Source: Pectobacterium zantedeschiae (GTDB lineage Bacteria > Pseudomonadota > Gammaproteobacteria > Enterobacterales > Enterobacteriaceae). Taken from it: 64,000 bases of DNA. Each line of letters begins with the position of its first letter. Within the stretch, counting starts at the first letter, position 1. Below are positions 1 to 9,573 of this stretch, in pieces. The stretch lies in the NCBI RefSeq assembly GCF_004137795.1, contig NZ_NWTM01000001.1, forward strand, positions 919,229-983,228, given 5' to 3'. Made by a program: the position numbers and the translations under genes. Below the pieces are notes generated by a model. That model was given only the letters and a program-made list of their open reading frames with translations, had not been told where the DNA came from and searched no databases.

Positions 1-1345
1 CTGCATCAATGTTACTCAAGTTCAAATTCCAGTCTCCCTGTTGTCCGCCGTTAGTGCGCACGAACGTACCGAAATCTTTTGCTTTGAAGTTATCGATAGT
101 CAGGTTGGCATCAGCGTTTAACTGGAAAATTTTATCGGAAGCGCCCTGAGCACTGCTGTTGGTGATTTCAACGTTGGCAGGTTTACCGTTGTTTGATTTC
201 ACCGTCAACGCATCTTCGCCGACGTTGGTCCAGTGCACGTTATCAATTTTGGCATCGCCGCGAACGTGTACGCCATCTGCCGCATTATCACCAAACACCA
301 CGTTTTTCAGCGTTGCGCCTTGAGCCAGCTCAAACAGCGGTTTCTGGCCTTCAGCCTGACCGCCGTCACCTAATTTGCTGCTGGCGGTAAAGGTTTTGCC
401 ACCGCCATCAAAAACCTCACCGGGGCCAACTTTGATGGTGTCATTTACGACGGTGGGGTTAGCGCTGGCAGTAGGGAAGGAAACCGAGCCAGCACCTGCT
501 GTTGAGGCCGTGGGCGATGTTGCCGAACCGCCATCAATGCCGGTTGGTGCGGCCGTTAGTGGGGCTGGAGTTGTTCCGCCGCTACCCCCGATTGATGAGG
601 ACGGCGCTGAAGGTGCCGCGGGTGAGCCACCGCCGCCGCCAGAAGGTGCGGCAGGTGAACCGCCATTACCACCGGATGACGCCTGCGGTGCGCTCGTTGA
701 CGGCGAACCGCCACCTTGTGACTGGCCGTTGCCTTGCGGCTGACCAAATTCACCTTTCTGTGAATCCATCAAATTACCGATCAATTCCAGCAGTGCTTTT
801 AACAGGTCGTTGCCGCTCAGTTGGCCACCACCGTCTGCCGTTGGATTGATCGCGTTATCTAACGCGCTGCCTGCCGAATCTTGCAGCAGGGAACGGCTCA
901 AGTCTTCTGGGTTTTGTGCGCTCCCCGCGCCTCCAGCACCGGATGAACCCGTCAGCGGTGAGGCACCGTTGTTGCCACCTGCTGCGCCTGACGAACCGGA
1001 AGAGAGCGGATTTCCCGCTTCCTGAGCATTCTTGCTTGGGATCAGCGCTTCCAACAATTTCATCAGCATATCGGTAGGACTGCCGCTTTGGCCTAACGCT
1101 GAATTTCCCCCATTGCCTGCTCCAGTCTGGCCCAGCGGGCTACTGTCTGTTGATGAGGGGGTATTGCTTTGTGAATTGGGCAGAAGGGCACTCAACAATG
1201 TGCCCAGCGCTTCCATCAACTGACTATCTTGCTGCTCAGAACGTGGTGACGCCCCACCGTTGCTGCCTGAAAGTGGGGAATTCAGACCTGTCGATGACAG
1301 ACCCGCGCTGGGTTGTATGCTGAGCGTAATCGTCATATCAGCCAT
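1..1345 (-). CDS. hrpW: HrpW: harpin with C-terminal pectate lyase domain (3' end outside window)
   Basis: Secreted type III helper protein (harpin) that acts outside the bacterium at the plant cell wall. The frame starts at ATG 1345 (MADMTITLSIQPS) behind an AAGGAG ribosome site and stays open to the left edge, so about 448 codons are visible and the C-terminus is missing. Residues 1 to about 290 are Gly/Ser/Pro/Asn-rich, cysteine-free and low in complexity, as in harpins. From about residue 300 the sequence changes to a pectate lyase class III (PL3) type fold, with segments such as FDGGGKTFTASSKLGDGG, LKNVVFGDNAADGVHV and KIDNVHWTNVGEDALTV. Harpin plus PL3 is the defining HrpW architecture. 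It is transcribed divergently from dspE, with its own hrp box at 1405-1432. Whether the lyase domain is active cannot be judged because it is cut. Confidence 0.93.
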   Translation of the reverse strand, partial: MADMTITLSIQPSAGLSSTGLNSPLSGSNGGASPRSEQQDSQLMEALGTLLSALLPNSQSNTPSSTDSSPLGQTGAGNGGNSALGQSGSPTDMLMKLLEALIPSKNAQEAGNPLSSGSSGAAGGNNGASPLTGSSGAGGAGSAQNPEDLSRSLLQDSAGSALDNAINPTADGGGQLSGNDLLKALLELIGNLMDSQKGEFGQPQGNGQSQGGGSPSTSAPQASSGGNGGSPAAPSGGGGGSPAAPSAPSSSIGGSGGTTPAPLTAAPTGIDGGSATSPTASTAGAGSVSFPTASANPTVVNDTIKVGPGEVFDGGGKTFTASSKLGDGGQAEGQKPLFELAQGATLKNVVFGDNAADGVHVRGDAKIDNVHWTNVGEDALTVKSNNGKPANVEITNSSAQGASDKIFQLNADANLTIDNFKAKDFGTFVRTNGGQQGDWNLNLSNIDA

Positions 1346-1404
1346 AACATCTCCTTGAAAGTAAATAGTGATGGGTTATTAACAGGCTTACGTCTGTTGC
1401 GTAT

Positions 1405-1432
1405 TAAGTGAAGGGGCGTGTGATGTGGTTCC
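1405..1432 (-). promoter_or_regulatory. hrp box (HrpL sigma factor promoter) of hrpW
   Basis: On the minus strand, GGAACC (1432-1427), a 15-base spacer and TCACTTA (1411-1405). This matches the HrpL consensus GGAACC-N15/16-CCACNNA except for T in place of the first C of the second block. It lies 60 bases upstream of the hrpW start codon and points toward it. Confidence 0.85.
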
Positions 1433-1455
1433 CGTGCGGGAAGAGAAAGATGACG

Positions 1456-1483
1456 GGAACCGAAGGGGGGAAATAACCACTTA
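1456..1483 (+). promoter_or_regulatory. hrp box (HrpL sigma factor promoter) of dspE-dspF
   Basis: GGAACC (1456-1461), a 15-base spacer, then CCACTTA (1477-1483): a full match to GGAACC-N15/16-CCACNNA. It lies 36 bases before the dspE ATG at 1520. It is back to back with the hrpW hrp box, the two first blocks being only 23 bases apart. Confidence 0.93.
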
Positions 1484-1519
1484 ACAGGCACGTTCACTTC
1501 ATTACCTTTGGAACTTGTT

Positions 1520-4500
1520 ATGCAGAAAATCCAGCATGCTCAGCCCAGTCTGCCCATTTCGGAAATCACGCCCGCCGCGTTAGCGAAAACATCGTTATCG
1601 CAGGGCAGTAGTACCAGTGCGAGCCAGAAAGGTGCGCAATCCCTGATTCAACAAGGTTTGCATGATAAAAACAAACCGCCCGAATTGGAGCTGGGCAGCA
1701 GTCACGTGAAAAGCCAGGGTTCTCGCTCGACGACTTTGCGCGAGCTATTTGCATTGGAAGGTATGAGTCAGCGTTCACCGCGCGCGTCTCGCGATTCGCT
1801 GGCGTCAGGTGGGCCGATCCAAAGTTTGCCGCGTTTTGTCTCCACTGCGGATGCTGACATCAAAATAAACGGCAGCCGTAATTCGATATCCGCCGCTAAA
1901 TCCGATATCACGCTGGATAGCCACGGTAAACTTCAGTTCGGCAAAGGTTTACCGGAAGCCCTGACTACGCTGTTGCAACAGACTATAGGGAAAAACAGCC
2001 AACCGTTCGTTGCCCATCATGAAAATCAAGAGGCACAAGTGGGCGAACAACAGCATGCATTAGCCGACAAATCAGGGCGGCTATTCGTTATTCAAAGTGA
2101 TGAGAATCAGCATATTGCACTCCACAGCAGCGGTCGCAGTGCGATGCCATCGGGTAAATCGGGTGTGGATAACGTACAACTGGAATCCACGCGGCAACAT
2201 ATCTCTCTGCAAACAAAATCAGGTGAATCCACGAGCGTGCCGCTATCTGGGCGGATGAATCATGAGTTATTGACCGGTATCCACCGGCAGCCCGACACCG
2301 TTTCAGGTACTGGTGAGCAATTACGCCTGCATGACGGCAAATTGTTTTCGTTGAACACCGAATTTGGCGTCTGGCAGCAAAGCAGTGATGTTCCTCATAG
2401 CCAATTATCCCGGCAGGGGGATAGTCAACTGTATGCGGTTAAAGATGACCACACGTTGAGCAATTTGTCATCAGGGACGGCGTCATCGACCTTCAGCGAT
2501 AAGATTACGGCGTTCTCAGCCAACCAGAACGGACAATCGGCCGTACTGACCGAGCAGGATCACCTTACACAACTGCATCTGATGAGTGCATTGGATGCCA
2601 CACCGCAACCGGTAGAGCTTAAGCTGGAAAAGGGTGAACCGGTGTATGCGAAATCGGTGGGGTTAACCTCAGAACATCTGCTGGTTGCCGATAATGACGG
2701 CAAACTTTACCGCGCACCGCTGCCTGAAGCGGGTGAGCAACATGTCACTTTAACGCCAGTCAGCACGTCTGGACTCAATGCGGCGTTGGGTGCAGATCAT
2801 CGTATTACCGGATTTGCCCACGATGAACACGGGCAGGTACAGGCTCTCGCCACCGATCGTCAGGGGCAAAAACATGTCGCGCCTCTGGGGCAAAATGGGT
2901 TGTCGCCAACACCGGGGTGGAACCTGAGCGACAGTCTGGTGGTGGATAATAAACTGGGTCTGACGACGGAGGCACCAGCAGCGAAAGACACCTTAGATCT
3001 GGGACGACTGGGGCAAATTGGGCTACGTGACGGCAAAGTCCATTTTTACAATGACAATACTAAAAATTGGGAAGCGTCCAGCGTTGAAGCAAGCCAGCTG
3101 AAGCGCGGGCTGGACAATCAGGCTTATACGCTGAAAGGTGGTGAGATCACACCACTGTCCATCAATCAGAAATCAGCGTCGTTTACGCATGGTGACAACA
3201 CCGTTTTTGCGCTGTCGCAGGTGCGTATGACGCCGTCTGAGGGCACTGCGCTCCCTGGAGTCACCAAGGACGACGGCGTATCGGCGATGGCAGTGATCAA
3301 CCGCAATAAATTTATTGCGGTTGATAAGCAGGGCGATCTGCATTTTCACCAGATTAAACCAGGAACGGATAAGCCCGCCGTCGCGCCGCTGGCATTGCCT
3401 AAAAATGGGTTATCCGGCGAGATACAAGACATCACGCTGGATCATCAACAGACGTTGTTTGCTCTGAATAAGGAAGGGCAGCTCTTTCAACTGCCGAAAG
3501 ACGACTGGCAAAATTCCGCGAACCATGACAAAGCACAATGGCAGCCAGTGACAACGCCCGCAGAGGGCAAAGTGAATTCGCTGGGCACGGATGCGCAGCA
3601 TCATTTGCAGGTTGCGCATGACGATCATGAACTCCACACCCAACAAGGGAGCGCGTGGAAAACGACAGTACCGAAAGGGGAAACGCCATTACCTCCAGAA
3701 GCGCGTGCCGCAGAAACGGTGTTTGGTCGGCTTGATGTGGCGACAAAAGGAACGAAGATACCGTTGACCGGTGTGTCGGTTAAAGCCGATGTTCAGGTTC
3801 TGGGGAAAACGGGTGAAGAGTCACAGAAAGTTAAAAGCAAGCTGTCAGATTTGCTCAGAGCTCATGTTGTCTCCTTCTCCATGGAAGTACCTCGGCCGCT
3901 AAAAACCTTTGCCGACCGTGTGCAGCACCACATCAGCGGCCGCGAAGGTCTGAAACCCGTCTACGACATGCAGACTGCATTATTGAAAAAGCTGGATGCC
4001 ACGACGAGCCAGCCGCAAGGGACGACGATGGATCTGGCGAGTAAGCTCGACAAACTGGGTTTGGGGGAGAAAGGGAAACCGTTGGTGAACCTGCTAAAAC
4101 AGTTCCAGACTGAACTGGAAAGCAGCTCGGCCAAAGCGGCTCTGCTTATCGGCAGGCAGCAGGGCGTGGTGAACGATAACGGTGTGGTGAGCCCGGAAGG
4201 CAAACCTGCCCGCGTGCACGGCAGAGAAAAAGATTTGGCTCCGGTGCTGCTAGCGGCGATGGAAAGCCATCCGTCATCGAAAACGAGTACCGCCAGTACA
4301 CTGATAAAAGCCTTTGTAGACAGCAAAACGCCGATAGCGCAAAAGCCAAATAGCGAAGCGTTTGGGCAGCAGCGTGATACCCATGATGCCCTGTCTTTGG
4401 CAAAAACGCGATTGGTGTTGGATACCCTGGTATTGGGCGATTTGCACAAACTGACCGACCGCGCTGAGGCGCTATCTGGCACGTCGCCGAATGAGGCGGT

Positions 4501-6412
4501 GTTGGCATCGATGATGAAGGAGCTTAATGCGCTACGGCAAGGCGAATATGGTGACAACCCGGTGAAGAAAATGACCGACATGGGATTCACCAACCATAAG
4601 TCGCTGGAAGCGGATTACGATTCGGTTAAAACCTTTATGAAGGCGTTCAGGAAAGAAGAGAATGCCGTCAGCGTGACCTCTAAAACCGTGATGCAAGCGA
4701 CGAGCCAGACGGACATGATCGATAAAATGAAGGCGACCGTTTTGTCGTTGGACAGCAACGAAAGCATCGCTTTTAACCGGACCTATGGCGGCGGGGCATC
4801 CATGTCGTTTGTGGTTAGCGGTACGACATTACCTTTTCCTCCGGCACCGGGCGGTGGCGTCAGCGGCGAACGGAATTACAACCTGAGTTTTTCACGCGGT
4901 GAAAACGGCATCAATGTCGCCTTTGAGCGTTCGGGCGGAATCACTGGGAAAGTGAGCTACTCCGGCGGATATGACGTCAGCCAGTATCTGACAGGGAAAA
5001 CCACAGAGAAGATGACGCAAAACATTAACAGCAAACACAGCTTTGCACCGGATGTCCGCGCGTCATTCGGCGTATCTGCCAGCCTGCAAATGGCACAGCA
5101 AAATGCTCTGAATTTTACCCTCAGCGAAGAAGAACTGCCCGGTTTTATTGACGGACTGTCGAGCGGTACGATCAATCCGCTTGCCTTGCTGGATAAAGGA
5201 GAGCAGCACAGCGTGAAGGCGGGTAAAACGGTCAGTTTCAATCTGGATAGTAATGCGGCGCTGGAACTGCGCGGTGGGATAAACCTGACAGAAAAAGGGG
5301 CGGCACCCACCAGTGCCACGTTACGCGGCTCTGTCGGCCTGACGGCGAGCGCCAATATCCTGTCTGGCACGAGTTCGTCCAGCGTCGCACAAGGTGAAAA
5401 ATCCACCACCTACACCGAATCTGACAACCGTCTACGTTTCATGAATCAGGCAGCGATGGGGGCAAACGCGACCATTAGCGCCGGGGCAGCCAGAAAAACC
5501 CCAGAAGGGACGGTTCCGTTCTTTACCTCAGCCAGCATCGGGGTGAATGTGGCGGCGGATTCGCGCACTAACCAATCTATTAGTCTGGGTATGAAAAAAG
5601 CCGAACCGTTGGAGAAAAAGGATATTGACGCGTTGACCAAGACGCTGAATTCCGCATTCAACGATCCTGCCAGCCAGTTGTTGATCGACGGTGTGAAAAA
5701 AATCGCGGAACCGGACGATCAGTTGGCCATTTTGACTGAGCATTTTGCGGATAAAACAGCCACAACCACCGATCAACATCAGGGATTACTGAGTCTGAAA
5801 AAGCTGAACGTGCGGCAGGATGTCGCGCAGCGCGATGGGGCAACGCTGGATAGCGTTAAGCATACGACGTCCTACACCAATCTCAGCAAACTGACAGAAA
5901 ACGGGCTGTTTCAGGTCATTGGCAACCATCTGTTCTCTTCGCTCCCGCCGAGCAACGCCGACCGTATCAATCAGATGATTGCGGACAACCCGGCGCTGAA
6001 GGATATCGTGAGCCGCTTGCAGGATAGTGACAGAGCCTCGGTGACGGTTGGATTAGAACTGAAAGACGATGTGCGGGAGAAGATAGAAAAGGGCATCCAG
6101 AACAAGACGCACGGTAAAGATGATGTTATCGCGCTGTTTAAAGATGGCAATAATTTACGTCTCGCCAGCATCGATGTCTCGCAGACGGTGAAGAAGAGCG
6201 AGGGGTTCAATACCCCGGCGGTTATCATCAACGCCTCAAGCAGTGCGGGCGTGAGCATGAATAAACTGCTGGGCAGCGTCAGCTTCAGCTACGGACAGGA
6301 TCAAACCGTACCACAAAGCTACAAACTGAGCGGCGAGATTGCAAAAGCCAATCCTGCCACCGCCAATGCGTTGCAGCAGTTACAGCAAGAAGGTCTGCAA
6401 CTGAAAAGTTAA
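1520..6412 (+). CDS. dspE: DspE (AvrE family) type III effector
   Basis: Very large type III effector (1630 residues from ATG 1520) delivered into plant cells; AvrE-family proteins are the main virulence effectors of soft-rot and fire-blight bacteria. An in-frame TTG four codons earlier is less likely, as GGAA stands about 7 bases before the ATG. Residues 1-110 are Ser/Gln/Lys-rich without a Sec signal, as expected for a type III export region. About residues 110-750 hold repeated beta-strand blocks (for example GKLYRAPLPEAG and LFQLPKDDW), consistent with the family's beta-propeller-like N-terminal half. The C-terminal half carries glycine- and serine-rich beta segments around residues 1090-1320. 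The gene is followed 20 bases later by its chaperone gene dspF and is driven by the hrp box at 1456-1483. Length matches the family (about 1600-1850). Confidence 0.95.
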   Translation: MQKIQHAQPSLPISEITPAALAKTSLSQGSSTSASQKGAQSLIQQGLHDKNKPPELELGSSHVKSQGSRSTTLRELFALEGMSQRSPRASRDSLASGGPIQSLPRFVSTADADIKINGSRNSISAAKSDITLDSHGKLQFGKGLPEALTTLLQQTIGKNSQPFVAHHENQEAQVGEQQHALADKSGRLFVIQSDENQHIALHSSGRSAMPSGKSGVDNVQLESTRQHISLQTKSGESTSVPLSGRMNHELLTGIHRQPDTVSGTGEQLRLHDGKLFSLNTEFGVWQQSSDVPHSQLSRQGDSQLYAVKDDHTLSNLSSGTASSTFSDKITAFSANQNGQSAVLTEQDHLTQLHLMSALDATPQPVELKLEKGEPVYAKSVGLTSEHLLVADNDGKLYRAPLPEAGEQHVTLTPVSTSGLNAALGADHRITGFAHDEHGQVQALATDRQGQKHVAPLGQNGLSPTPGWNLSDSLVVDNKLGLTTEAPAAKDTLDLGRLGQIGLRDGKVHFYNDNTKNWEASSVEASQLKRGLDNQAYTLKGGEITPLSINQKSASFTHGDNTVFALSQVRMTPSEGTALPGVTKDDGVSAMAVINRNKFIAVDKQGDLHFHQIKPGTDKPAVAPLALPKNGLSGEIQDITLDHQQTLFALNKEGQLFQLPKDDWQNSANHDKAQWQPVTTPAEGKVNSLGTDAQHHLQVAHDDHELHTQQGSAWKTTVPKGETPLPPEARAAETVFGRLDVATKGTKIPLTGVSVKADVQVLGKTGEESQKVKSKLSDLLRAHVVSFSMEVPRPLKTFADRVQHHISGREGLKPVYDMQTALLKKLDATTSQPQGTTMDLASKLDKLGLGEKGKPLVNLLKQFQTELESSSAKAALLIGRQQGVVNDNGVVSPEGKPARVHGREKDLAPVLLAAMESHPSSKTSTASTLIKAFVDSKTPIAQKPNSEAFGQQRDTHDALSLAKTRLVLDTLVLGDLHKLTDRAEALSGTSPNEAVLASMMKELNALRQGEYGDNPVKKMTDMGFTNHKSLEADYDSVKTFMKAFRKEENAVSVTSKTVMQATSQTDMIDKMKATVLSLDSNESIAFNRTYGGGASMSFVVSGTTLPFPPAPGGGVSGERNYNLSFSRGENGINVAFERSGGITGKVSYSGGYDVSQYLTGKTTEKMTQNINSKHSFAPDVRASFGVSASLQMAQQNALNFTLSEEELPGFIDGLSSGTINPLALLDKGEQHSVKAGKTVSFNLDSNAALELRGGINLTEKGAAPTSATLRGSVGLTASANILSGTSSSSVAQGEKSTTYTESDNRLRFMNQAAMGANATISAGAARKTPEGTVPFFTSASIGVNVAADSRTNQSISLGMKKAEPLEKKDIDALTKTLNSAFNDPASQLLIDGVKKIAEPDDQLAILTEHFADKTATTTDQHQGLLSLKKLNVRQDVAQRDGATLDSVKHTTSYTNLSKLTENGLFQVIGNHLFSSLPPSNADRINQMIADNPALKDIVSRLQDSDRASVTVGLELKDDVREKIEKGIQNKTHGKDDVIALFKDGNNLRLASIDVSQTVKKSEGFNTPAVIINASSSAGVSMNKLLGSVSFSYGQDQTVPQSYKLSGEIAKANPATANALQQLQQEGLQLKS

Positions 6413-6432
6413 TTGTGATTAGGGAGAACAGC

Positions 6433-6855
6433 ATGACACCAACACAACAGCATATTACCCGCTTATTACGCCATTATAGTGCGCTCAGCCGGACTCAACT
6501 GGGTTTGCAGGACGGCATTTGTGCGCTGAGCGAACCCGACGGGCAGGAGGCGGTGGTTTTGGAAGTCCCCGCTAACAGCAGCGTACTGCTATTGCACAGT
6601 GATGTGATGCGATTTCAGGAGGAAGTCGGCGCAGCGGTGTATCAACTGATGCTGATGCTCAACTTTGAAATGGCGGCGATGAAAGGCTGCTGGCTAGCGC
6701 TGGATGAGAATTCGACGCTGCGTTTGTGCACTCAGCACACCGCAGAATCGCTGGACGAATCAGGCTTTACCGCGCTGCTGCCTGCGTTTATCAGCCAGGC
6801 AAAAGAGACTCGACTGCTGATTCGCGGTTTATTACCACGGCTCATGGCGGCGTAA
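6433..6855 (+). CDS. dspF: DspF, type III chaperone of DspE
   Basis: Small acidic chaperone (140 residues) of the CesT/Tir-chaperone class that binds the N-terminal region of DspE in the cytoplasm and keeps it export-competent. The start chosen is ATG 6433 (MTPTQQHITRLL), 6 bases after an AGGGAGAA ribosome site; an upstream in-frame GTG at 6415 lies right on the dspE stop and is unlikely. The pattern of an N-terminal helix, then a beta-rich centre (AVVLEVPANSSVLLLHSD) and a C-terminal helix fits the family. The context, the second gene of a two-gene HrpL-type operon, supports the call. It ends 9 bases before a convergent GntR-type gene. Confidence 0.93.
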   Translation: MTPTQQHITRLLRHYSALSRTQLGLQDGICALSEPDGQEAVVLEVPANSSVLLLHSDVMRFQEEVGAAVYQLMLMLNFEMAAMKGCWLALDENSTLRLCTQHTAESLDESGFTALLPAFISQAKETRLLIRGLLPRLMAA

Positions 6856-6864
6856 CGCAGCAAC

Positions 6865-7530
6865 CTATTGATCTATGGCAATAAAGGCCAGCATTGTTTC
6901 GCTGCCATCCAGAATGTCAGATTGGATAGCCTGTCGGGCGGCGCTGGCATCACGTTGCTGTAGAGCTGCGAGGACGTCTTCGTGATGTTCGATCGCCATC
7001 TGCACGGAAAAATGCGCATAGGCCTGCGCAATTAGCGGGCCGGTGCGCATCCACAAGCTGCCAATAAACTGTGTCAACAGCGGCATACGCGCTGCCTGCG
7101 CCAGAAACAGGTGAAATTCGCTATTTAACCGCAGCGCTTCGCGTAGATTTTTCTCGTCGATTGCCAGACGATTTTGACGAATATTCTCTTCAATCTGCTC
7201 CAGCATCTTCGGCGTAATGTGTGCGGCGGCCTGTTCGGCCCCCGTGCCCTCAAGCGCCAACCGCAATGTGCGGATCTCGATAAACTGGGCTTCGGTCAAC
7301 TGGGGAACGCGGATATCGCGCGGCGTTTTGAGCACCAGCGCCTGTTCTTTTGCCAGTTGCAGGATCGCATCTCGCACTGGCGTTACGCTGGTGCCAACCT
7401 GTGCAGCAAGCTCCCGTATTCTCAGGCGATCGTCCGGTTTAAGTTGACCGGTGATTAACGCTTCACGCAGCATGGTATAAACGCTGGAGCCCAGATAGCT
7501 GTGATTGATCTGCCCAATTGGATAATTCAC
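6865..7530 (-). CDS. GntR family transcriptional regulator, FadR/FCD subfamily
   Basis: Cytoplasmic DNA-binding repressor or activator. From GTG 7530 (VNYPIGQINHSYLG), preceded by a GGGGGAAC ribosome site, the product is 221 residues; an open frame extends to ATG 7623 but adds an unrelated 31-residue leader. An N-terminal winged helix (IRELAAQVGTSVTPVRDAI, about residues 35-54) is typical of GntR. The C-terminal all-helical part has the FCD metal/effector pattern (LRLALEGTGAEQAA; NSEFHLFLAQAA; EHHEDVLAALQQRDASAA). Such regulators usually sense organic acids; the ligand here is not visible. It is divergent from hecB and could control it or itself. TTGTATGACGA at 7702-7712 and the AATATACAATAT stretch at 7614-7625 resemble FCD-type operators, but this is inference. 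Confidence 0.85.
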   Translation of the reverse strand: MNYPIGQINHSYLGSSVYTMLREALITGQLKPDDRLRIRELAAQVGTSVTPVRDAILQLAKEQALVLKTPRDIRVPQLTEAQFIEIRTLRLALEGTGAEQAAAHITPKMLEQIEENIRQNRLAIDEKNLREALRLNSEFHLFLAQAARMPLLTQFIGSLWMRTGPLIAQAYAHFSVQMAIEHHEDVLAALQQRDASAARQAIQSDILDGSETMLAFIAIDQ

Positions 7531-7611
7531 GGTTCCCCCAGAGAGAAGTGCTGCGTAATGTGATGAGATAGCGATATGGGTTGATACCGCAACTGTCTGC
7601 GGTGATGAGGC

Positions 7612-7712
7612 GCTAATATACAATATGATGCATCAACGAGGCTATGGGGCTGGCGTCTCTCGGGAGAAAATTGGCAAGAAAAGGTCGTCAAATACGCAGT
7701 ATTGTATGACGA
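7612..7712. promoter_or_regulatory. Candidate regulatory region between GntR gene and hecB
   Basis: The roughly 340-base gap between the GntR start (7530) and hecB (7867) holds no other convincing gene. Two AT-rich, GntR/FCD-like half-palindromes are visible (around 7614-7625 and 7702-7712). No hrp box was found here, so hecBA does not look HrpL-controlled although it neighbours the hrp cluster. Confidence 0.25.
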
Positions 7713-7866
7713 GGTGTAACAAAACTAAAATTATTGGTTAGGTGGATATTTTATCTCGACTTAACGCAAACCTGTTGTCATAAAATTATATATTACCTGA
7801 CATATTGAGCTTGGTAATTAACGGTTCTACTATGCCGAAAAAATTATTATCATCAGGGATGAAACC

Positions 7867-9531
7867 ATGCGTGGTTTTTTTGGGCTGATTGCTATCATGC
7901 CTGCGTTATTTTCTTATACCGTATTTTCCGCACAGCTTAATCCAGCAGACAAAAATGATATTCAGCAGCGTCAGGCCGAGGTGATCGATCAATCGCGGCA
8001 GCAACGTGATGACTTATTACAGTTAAATCAGCCTCAAGCGACGATAAATCCAGTTGGCGGAAGCGATGCCGGACACTGTTTTAGCATTAAGGAAATTAAT
8101 TATCACAATAGCTCGCTGCTGCGTGAAAGGGATAAAAACAGGTTAAATAAAGATTATATTAATCGTTGTGTTAATGTTAATAACATCAATCAGCTGATTC
8201 ATGATGTCAGTAATTGGTATATCGAACGGGGTTATATTACCAGCCGAGCCTTTATTTCTGAGCAAGATCTTTCTAACGGAGTATTACAAATTGATATTCT
8301 GGAAGGACGCCTCGAATCTATTAACATTAATAACCAATCGACGTGGGCAATAAAGCAGGCCTTTCCTGGGCTAGAAGGCGAAATTCTCAATCTTCGCGAT
8401 ATTGAGCAGGGCATGGAGCAGCTTAACCGCATGCCGACGCAGCAGGTGAGTATCGAAATTCAGCCCGGTAGCCAGCCTGGTTATTCTATCGTGAACCTCA
8501 CCAGCAAAAATCAGATTCCGCTGACGGCAAACATCAGTATCGATAATAGCGGACAGAAAAGTACTGGGGATCAGCAGCTAAACGGCGGCCTGTGGGCGGA
8601 TAACGTGCTGGGGCTGGCCGATCAGTGGTTTATCAACGGCGGGCACAGTAGCGAATTTCGCGATAGTCGCAATGCCGAAAGCCTACAGGCGGGGATATCA
8701 TTACCCTATGGCTACTGGACGCTCAGCTACGACTATTCTCAAAGCCGTTATCGCAATGATTTTATTAATCGAGATTTTCTCTGGCATTCAACCGGCGACA
8801 GCCAAACGCACCGTGCCACGCTATCACGTGTGGTGTTTCGCAATGGCGACATGAAAACCAGCCTCTCGGCGGGCATGTCACACCGCATCGGGCAAAACTA
8901 CTTGAACGATGTTCTGCTGCAATCCAGCAGTCGCAAACTGAGCAGCGCAATTATCGGTATTAATCACAGCCAGAAACTGTGGGGCGGGTTGGCGACACTC
9001 AATCCGGCTTATAGCCGCGGAACGCGCTGGTTTGGCGCAGAAAGCGATGACGGTAAATCTGACGATGCGCTGCGTGCCGAATTCAACAAGGTGACGCTGG
9101 CGGCCAGTTATTACTACCCCATCGCCAACAATCTTCATTACCTCACCAACCTCTATGGTCAGTATTCACCACAGCGCTTGTATGGCAGCGAACAGGTGAC
9201 GCTGGGCGGGGAAACCTCTGTGCGTGGTTTCAAAGAGCAATACCTTTCTGGTAATCGCGGTGGTTACTGGCGCAACGAAGTCAACTGGCGGGCGGCACAG
9301 TTGCCGCTGTTGGGCAGCGTCACCCTGACGGCAGCGGTGGACGGCGGGCACCTTTTTTCGCAACAGGCAGATAGCGAATCGGCGGGTACGTTGTGGGGGG
9401 CGGCGGTAGGAATGGGCGTTGCTAACCAATACCTCTCACAGCAAATCACGGTTGGCTGGCCGTTGGCACACCCCGACTGGCTAAAACCGGATCACGCCGT
9501 TGCCTATTATCGCGTTGGACTTTCTTTTTAA
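7867..9531 (+). CDS. hecB: TpsB outer-membrane transporter, ShlB/FhaC/HecB (CdiB) family
   Basis: Beta-barrel that secretes the large exoprotein encoded downstream across the outer membrane (two-partner, type Vb secretion). 554 residues, the usual length. A Sec signal peptide is visible at residues 1-22 (hydrophobic core ending in VFSA). A Gln/Arg-rich linker leads to the POTRA domain at about 75-150, with the CFSIKEINY and DILEGRLESI strands. Residues about 200-554 form the barrel, with alternating aromatic strands, the conserved VRGF motif of loop 6 (about residue 452, SVRGFKEQYLSGN) and a C-terminal Phe (YRVGLSF). It is followed after 42 bases by its TpsA partner. The symbol hecB is used by analogy with the hrp-linked hecBA pair of Dickeya; given the VENN/immunity architecture downstream, cdiB would be equally apt. 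Confidence 0.92.
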   Translation: MRGFFGLIAIMPALFSYTVFSAQLNPADKNDIQQRQAEVIDQSRQQRDDLLQLNQPQATINPVGGSDAGHCFSIKEINYHNSSLLRERDKNRLNKDYINRCVNVNNINQLIHDVSNWYIERGYITSRAFISEQDLSNGVLQIDILEGRLESININNQSTWAIKQAFPGLEGEILNLRDIEQGMEQLNRMPTQQVSIEIQPGSQPGYSIVNLTSKNQIPLTANISIDNSGQKSTGDQQLNGGLWADNVLGLADQWFINGGHSSEFRDSRNAESLQAGISLPYGYWTLSYDYSQSRYRNDFINRDFLWHSTGDSQTHRATLSRVVFRNGDMKTSLSAGMSHRIGQNYLNDVLLQSSSRKLSSAIIGINHSQKLWGGLATLNPAYSRGTRWFGAESDDGKSDDALRAEFNKVTLAASYYYPIANNLHYLTNLYGQYSPQRLYGSEQVTLGGETSVRGFKEQYLSGNRGGYWRNEVNWRAAQLPLLGSVTLTAAVDGGHLFSQQADSESAGTLWGAAVGMGVANQYLSQQITVGWPLAHPDWLKPDHAVAYYRVGLSF

Positions 9532-9573
9532 TTGTTAATTTTTAACGTTTTATTGTAAGTAAGGGGATCAGGG

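Noticed and set aside
375..743. Plus-strand proline-rich frames over the left end
   Set aside because: Antisense shadows of the Gly/Ser-rich HrpW linker.
3961..4593. 210-codon open frame on the minus strand within dspE
   Set aside because: Shadow frame of a recognised gene; no family resemblance and no ribosome site.
7624..7866. hrp box upstream of hecB, considered because hecBA neighbours the hrp cluster
   Set aside because: No GGAACC-N15/16-CCAC pair in the gap; the GGAACC near 7530 on the minus strand has no second block.
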